Shown here: one piece after another, positions 60,661 to 64,000 of the stretch | Numbering within the stretch: the first letter of the stretch is position 1 | Layout of the letters: every line of letters starts with the position of its first letter | From: Paenibacillus bouchesdurhonensis | GTDB lineage: Bacteria; Bacillota; Bacilli; Paenibacillales; Paenibacillaceae | Length of the DNA stretch: 64,000 bases | Assembly: GCF_900155685.1 (NCBI RefSeq) | Contig: NZ_LT732548.1 | Coordinates: 1,098,033 to 1,162,032 of the forward strand | Reading direction: 5' to 3' | Program-made: the position numbers and the translations under genes | The notes under the pieces: generated by a model | What the model was told of the DNA's origin: nothing | Seen by the model: the letters and a program-made list of their open reading frames with translations, nothing else | The model's database searches: none

Positions 60661-61830
60661 TTAATGAATATTCGTTCGCGCAGCCAGTGGAGGGAGGACG
60701 GCGCCCTTTTTTCTTACGGGCGGAACGATGATAATAACTGCCATCAAGAGCAGGAAAGCAACAAAATAAGGAGAGTATGAGCCGTGTATTGCCCCGGCAG
60801 CTATGGGGCCTATGAATGACCCTATCGACATCGCGATGGATTGCAGGGAGAATACGGTGCCGAGTCGCTCTCCGCCGCTCAGGTCGATGAACAAGGAAGA
60901 CATTGCTGGGTAGACGACTCCTTTGGCAATGCCAAGCGCAAATAGCGACACAGGCAATGGAACGGCATCCAGGGCAGCGAGCGAGAAGAAGGATAAGGCG
61001 ATGCCTAATATGCCTAAATGGGTTCGCAGATAAGGCGAGTAATGACTTAGAAAGAACATTGATAATGTTACTAATGCTCCCAGGCTAATAATTGAAAAAT
61101 TGATCCCGGTATGCATAATCCCCTCTGTACCGCCTAACTGCAGCGGAAGCTCGAAGAATAATATCCCCTGGGAACAGGAGACAGCAAGGGGCAATAAATA
61201 GTACCTTAAGGGAATCACCTGAAATACAGCAGGCGTACGTTCATTCGCCATTAAGGATCTTGTGCTTATGATCTGGGGCACGCGAGGCTCGTGAACCATG
61301 AATATGGCAATAATACCCGTGATAATCAACAACCAACCGAGAGACTGAAAGGTCATGGAGTAACCGCTTTGGGCAACGAGAAAAGCACCGGCCGCAGGAG
61401 AAACTACGGAAGCGAGTGTATGTACTACGCCATGGCCAGCCATGAGCTTGCCTTGTCCCACAGGATCTTTAGATAGCGAAGCAAGCAGTGCTAAGCAAGC
61501 TGGAGAAAGAAACGCCAGCACAAACCCGCTGATGGAGCGGAGAACGAGAAGCTGCCAAGGCTCGGTAACATGCGCCTGCAGCAGCAGGATGATGCCCGCA
61601 GAGATGAGGCTAAAGATCATATAGCCTTTGCTCCCGTGTTTATCGACGCCTTGGCCCGCGATTAAATTGCCGGGCAGATGCGTGAGGGCGTAGATCCCCA
61701 TCATCCAGCCGATGAATACCGGCGCAGCGCCGAGTGAAAGTGCGAACGGGGTAAGAATCGGATATTGCGCATGCAAATCAAAGAAAGCGAGGAACAAAAA
61801 AAGGTAGAGCCAAAAAGCCATTTTCATCAT
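60661..61830 (-). CDS. Major facilitator superfamily transporter
   Basis: 389 residues with twelve hydrophobic segments. The loop 2-3 motif appears as GQGVDKHGSKG (degenerate G-x-x-x-D-R-x-G-R). The second half repeats it less clearly. Family level only: drug or metabolite export is likely but the substrate is unknown. AGGAGGGC precedes the ATG. Transcribed alone. Confidence 0.88.
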   Translation of the reverse strand: MMKMAFWLYLFLFLAFFDLHAQYPILTPFALSLGAAPVFIGWMMGIYALTHLPGNLIAGQGVDKHGSKGYMIFSLISAGIILLLQAHVTEPWQLLVLRSISGFVLAFLSPACLALLASLSKDPVGQGKLMAGHGVVHTLASVVSPAAGAFLVAQSGYSMTFQSLGWLLIITGIIAIFMVHEPRVPQIISTRSLMANERTPAVFQVIPLRYYLLPLAVSCSQGILFFELPLQLGGTEGIMHTGINFSIISLGALVTLSMFFLSHYSPYLRTHLGILGIALSFFSLAALDAVPLPVSLFALGIAKGVVYPAMSSLFIDLSGGERLGTVFSLQSIAMSIGSFIGPIAAGAIHGSYSPYFVAFLLLMAVIIIVPPVRKKGAVLPPLAARTNIH

Positions 61831-61951
61831 ACCCTGCCCTCCTGAGTAATTCCCTTATGCTCTACTTGTACGTTGAAGAGGACGAACTTATACCCTTTTA
61901 TAGAGCCGCTAACTACTTTTCCTTGAATACCGGGCAATAAACAAGGGTTAG

Positions 61952-61981
61952 CTGACATCGCTCAGGTCGATCATGTATAAT
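61952..61981 (+). promoter_or_regulatory. Predicted sigma-A promoter
   Basis: CTGACA (61952-61957), 18 bases, TATAAT (61976-61981), 97 bases before the 62079 gene. The -10 is perfect and the -35 has one mismatch. Confidence 0.65.
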
Positions 61982-62078
61982 AACTTACACTACGGAATGC
62001 CACGAATTTGAGATGAAACTAAGTTGAAGCTTGTTACGTTTAATCTAATAGAAAATGAGATTGTAGGGGTGTTGTTAA

Positions 62079-62522
62079 ATGATGGATGTCCAGGTGTGGA
62101 CGGAGTTTCTGAAGCAAAATTGGCTGGTTATAGTCATTGCGCTGGTGGTTCTGCTACTCATTGTTAATTTGGTGAAGACGGTTGTGAAATGGGCATTGGT
62201 TCTTCTTATCGCTGCTTTCATAGTCATTTACAGCGGCATTTCGCTCAAAGATATCGGTGCTGCCGTGAATACAGTCAAGGATCAGGCGGTGGAATACAGC
62301 AAGAATGAAGTGCTGAATGCGATGAAGAGTGAAGCTAAGGAGGCGAAGTGGGTTCAGAATGGGGACGGCACTTTTACGATAACTACTCCGAACTTGGAAG
62401 TGACCGGTACTCCGGGGAATGACAAAGTGAAGGTGGTCTTTCGCGGCGTTTCTCTCGGTGAATGGAAGATGAGCGACGCGCTGGAAGTCTTTGTGCAGGA
62501 GGCGCAAAAAAACTCAAAATAA
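62079..62522 (+). CDS. Small membrane protein, unknown
   Basis: 147 residues. Two adjacent hydrophobic segments (about 15-37 and 38-55) precede a cytoplasmic or extracellular domain with a short helix and beta-like strands (FTITTPNLEVTGTPGNDKV). Family not recognised. The gene is 23 bases from the transglutaminase-domain gene and probably co-transcribed. Confidence 0.7.
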   Translation: MMDVQVWTEFLKQNWLVIVIALVVLLLIVNLVKTVVKWALVLLIAAFIVIYSGISLKDIGAAVNTVKDQAVEYSKNEVLNAMKSEAKEAKWVQNGDGTFTITTPNLEVTGTPGNDKVKVVFRGVSLGEWKMSDALEVFVQEAQKNSK

Positions 62523-62545
62523 CTCACGGACTATAGGGGGCGGAC

Positions 62546-63697
62546 ATGACGGAAATCTGGATCGACAGTTTGCGGGAATACAACATGATTTCCGCCTTGC
62601 TCATGCTCATTATGATTATTTCGATATTGCAGGGGCTGTTAAGGGGAGCGTCACGTTCGGCTGGCCGGTTATTCACATTGTTTAGCGGCGGACTGCTGTC
62701 GCTCCTCAGCATTGCGGCATCGGTGCCGTTCACCATATGGATCGCTCCTCAGGTTCAGCAGTGGCTTGGCACCTTTGCCCCGCCTGGACGGGAGCTGTCA
62801 AGATGGGAGCAGCTATACTTTACTCTTGTCACGGCGGTACGGGATTTTCCGCTCATGCGCTTTGCCGTCGTGTTCATACTCAGCTACTGGCTGATCCGCT
62901 CGATCACGGGGCTGATCTGTGCTTTTGCCTTCGGCGGCGATTCATTGTTCGGGCGCCTGGCTGCCGGGCGTGAAGGAGCGGCTTCAGGGATTAGCCGTCT
63001 CATGGGTGCAGGAATTGGCGCGGTCATCGGTGCTGCTCGTTGCCTTATGGTCATTGCGGCGTTGTTTATCGTGGTTACACTGTTTCCGAACAGCGGGTTC
63101 AGCCGCTATGTAGAGGCGTCACCTGTTTATCAGCAAGGGGCCCGTACGATTATTGAACCGTTAACCGGTGATCTGATCAAGGATAAGCTTCCCGTCTTCA
63201 CCCGGGGCGCCCGGGAAGAGCTGAACGAAATTTTGCAGCGCCGATATGAGGTCATCGATGCAGAAATTCCGCAAGATATTGAACAGGCTGCGGCAAAAAT
63301 AACTGCTAATGCCAAGGATGATGAAGAGAAGGCGCGGCTGCTCTATGAGTGGATTGGAACTCGGGTAGACTATGATTACGATAAAGTAAGGGATTATGAA
63401 GATAAGGATATCTGGCATGAGCAGACGCCGCAGATGACCTTCGACAGCAAGCGCGGAGTATGCATCGATTATTCCCGCTTATATGCCGTGATGGCCCGTT
63501 CGCAGGGGCTGCAGGTAAAAGTAATGACTGGTCTTGGATATGACGGCCGCGGCGGTTATGGGCCGCATGCTTGGAACGAGGTATACTTGTCGGAGAAAGA
63601 CGTTTGGATTCCGCTCGACGCCACTTGGGCCAAAAGCGGTAATTGGTTCAATCCGCCTGGATTTAACGAGACACATATCGCGGACAATGTTATTTAG
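62546..63697 (+). CDS. Membrane protein with C-terminal transglutaminase-like domain
   Basis: 383 residues. The N-terminal half (to about 185) has about five membrane helices with glycine-rich loops (FGRLAAGREGAASGISRLMG), like a CvpA-type membrane module. The C-terminal half is a transglutaminase core with a complete catalytic triad: Cys306 (GVCIDYSRL), His341 (GPHAWNEV) and Asp358 (PLDATW). A protease or cross-linking role at the cell surface is possible. GGGGGCGG precedes the ATG. The penicillin-binding protein gene follows 62 bases later. Confidence 0.85.
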   Translation: MTEIWIDSLREYNMISALLMLIMIISILQGLLRGASRSAGRLFTLFSGGLLSLLSIAASVPFTIWIAPQVQQWLGTFAPPGRELSRWEQLYFTLVTAVRDFPLMRFAVVFILSYWLIRSITGLICAFAFGGDSLFGRLAAGREGAASGISRLMGAGIGAVIGAARCLMVIAALFIVVTLFPNSGFSRYVEASPVYQQGARTIIEPLTGDLIKDKLPVFTRGAREELNEILQRRYEVIDAEIPQDIEQAAAKITANAKDDEEKARLLYEWIGTRVDYDYDKVRDYEDKDIWHEQTPQMTFDSKRGVCIDYSRLYAVMARSQGLQVKVMTGLGYDGRGGYGPHAWNEVYLSEKDVWIPLDATWAKSGNWFNPPGFNETHIADNVI

Positions 63698-63759
63698 AGT
63701 ATGTTACAATATTGCAAAATTGCATGAATTTGCGAACAAGAGAAAGTGAGATTTCTGCG

Positions 63760-64000
63760 ATGAAAAAAATATATTCAGATGATCCGCGTGAGCAGGAAAT
63801 AGAACTGCAGCGGCATTTCAATATTCGCCTTAATTTGTTCTTCTTTAGTGCGTTTGCCATCTTTACGGTCATCATCGTTCGGCTGGCTATTCTTCAGTTC
63901 GTGGAGGGGCCGACACTAGCTCAGCAAGGGACGGGCCTTAGAGTGAAGGATGTTCCCCTTCCGCCGACGCGGGGGACGATTTATGCAGCAGGGGGAGAGA
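63760..64000 (+). CDS. Class B penicillin-binding protein, N-terminal part
   Basis: The first 80 codons are present; the gene continues beyond the window. A cytoplasmic tail (KKIYSDDPREQEIELQRHF) is followed by one membrane helix (LFFFSAFAIFTVIIVRLAI) and the start of the dimerisation domain with VPLPPTRGTIYA, typical of class B transpeptidases (PBP2-like). The transpeptidase domain is outside. The ribosome binding site (GAAAGTGAG) is weak. Confidence 0.85.
   Translation, partial: MKKIYSDDPREQEIELQRHFNIRLNLFFFSAFAIFTVIIVRLAILQFVEGPTLAQQGTGLRVKDVPLPPTRGTIYAAGGE

Overview
The window reads as a chromosomal segment of an endospore-forming, low-to-moderate G+C Gram-positive bacterium, most likely Paenibacillus or a close relative. 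The evidence is a 23S rRNA 3' end followed by a dense tRNA cluster, GGAGG-type ribosome binding sites with several TTG/GTG starts, a T-box leader on trpS, and many sporulation or germination genes (ger operon, sspI, an alpha/beta SASP, yunB, lytH, ylbJ). The Lia envelope-stress operon, the Mrp antiporter and ktrC fit the same group. No insertion sequence, prophage or CRISPR array was seen. The species call is inference; no search was run.

Layout. 1-3020: the 23S tail, then 16 tRNA genes with a strong terminator and no 5S gene in between. 3150-11504: an aldo/keto reductase, a KhtT-like regulator, two small unknown genes, and a seven-subunit Mrp Na+/H+ antiporter in six genes (A and B are fused). 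11505-16615: an enlarged Lia operon (membrane protein, PspA, PspC, PspA, LiaF, LiaS, LiaR) preceded by a candidate LiaR operator. 16620-20367: a germinant-receptor operon in B-A-C order. 20503-26870: a YwmB-like protein, zwf, prfC, sspI, a Ktr regulator and an RNA methyltransferase.

27328-34641: a three-part MerR/zinc-ribbon/methyltransferase-like protein, a flavin-bearing lipoprotein reductase, and an NAD-salvage cluster (NrtR-like regulator, nicotinamidase, pncB, nadE) with two matching palindromic operators. 34718-36967: an AT-rich cassette of ABC permease, ATPase and secreted protein, the best candidate for an undescribed export or antagonism system. 37219-49030: UvrD-like helicase, yunB, an alpha-galactosidase with a divergent AraC regulator, lytH, lipA-yutD, a large hairpin element, a C-terminal processing protease and NAD kinase. 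49099-60522: ylbJ, a micro-ORF, truncated hemoglobin, DUF2225, yycC, oligoendopeptidase F, an unknown gene behind a consensus promoter, SASP, aldose epimerase, T-box/trpS, ctaB-sco, a toprim protein and a tiny spore-type protein. 60661-64000: an MFS transporter, a small membrane protein, a membrane-transglutaminase fusion and the start of a class B penicillin-binding protein.

How the genes fit together: Mrp, KhtT and Ktr point to Na+/K+/pH homeostasis. The Lia operon covers cell-envelope stress. The nrtR-pncA-pncB-nadE genes make a complete nicotinamide-to-NAD salvage route, with NAD kinase elsewhere in the window. ctaB and sco serve cytochrome oxidase assembly.
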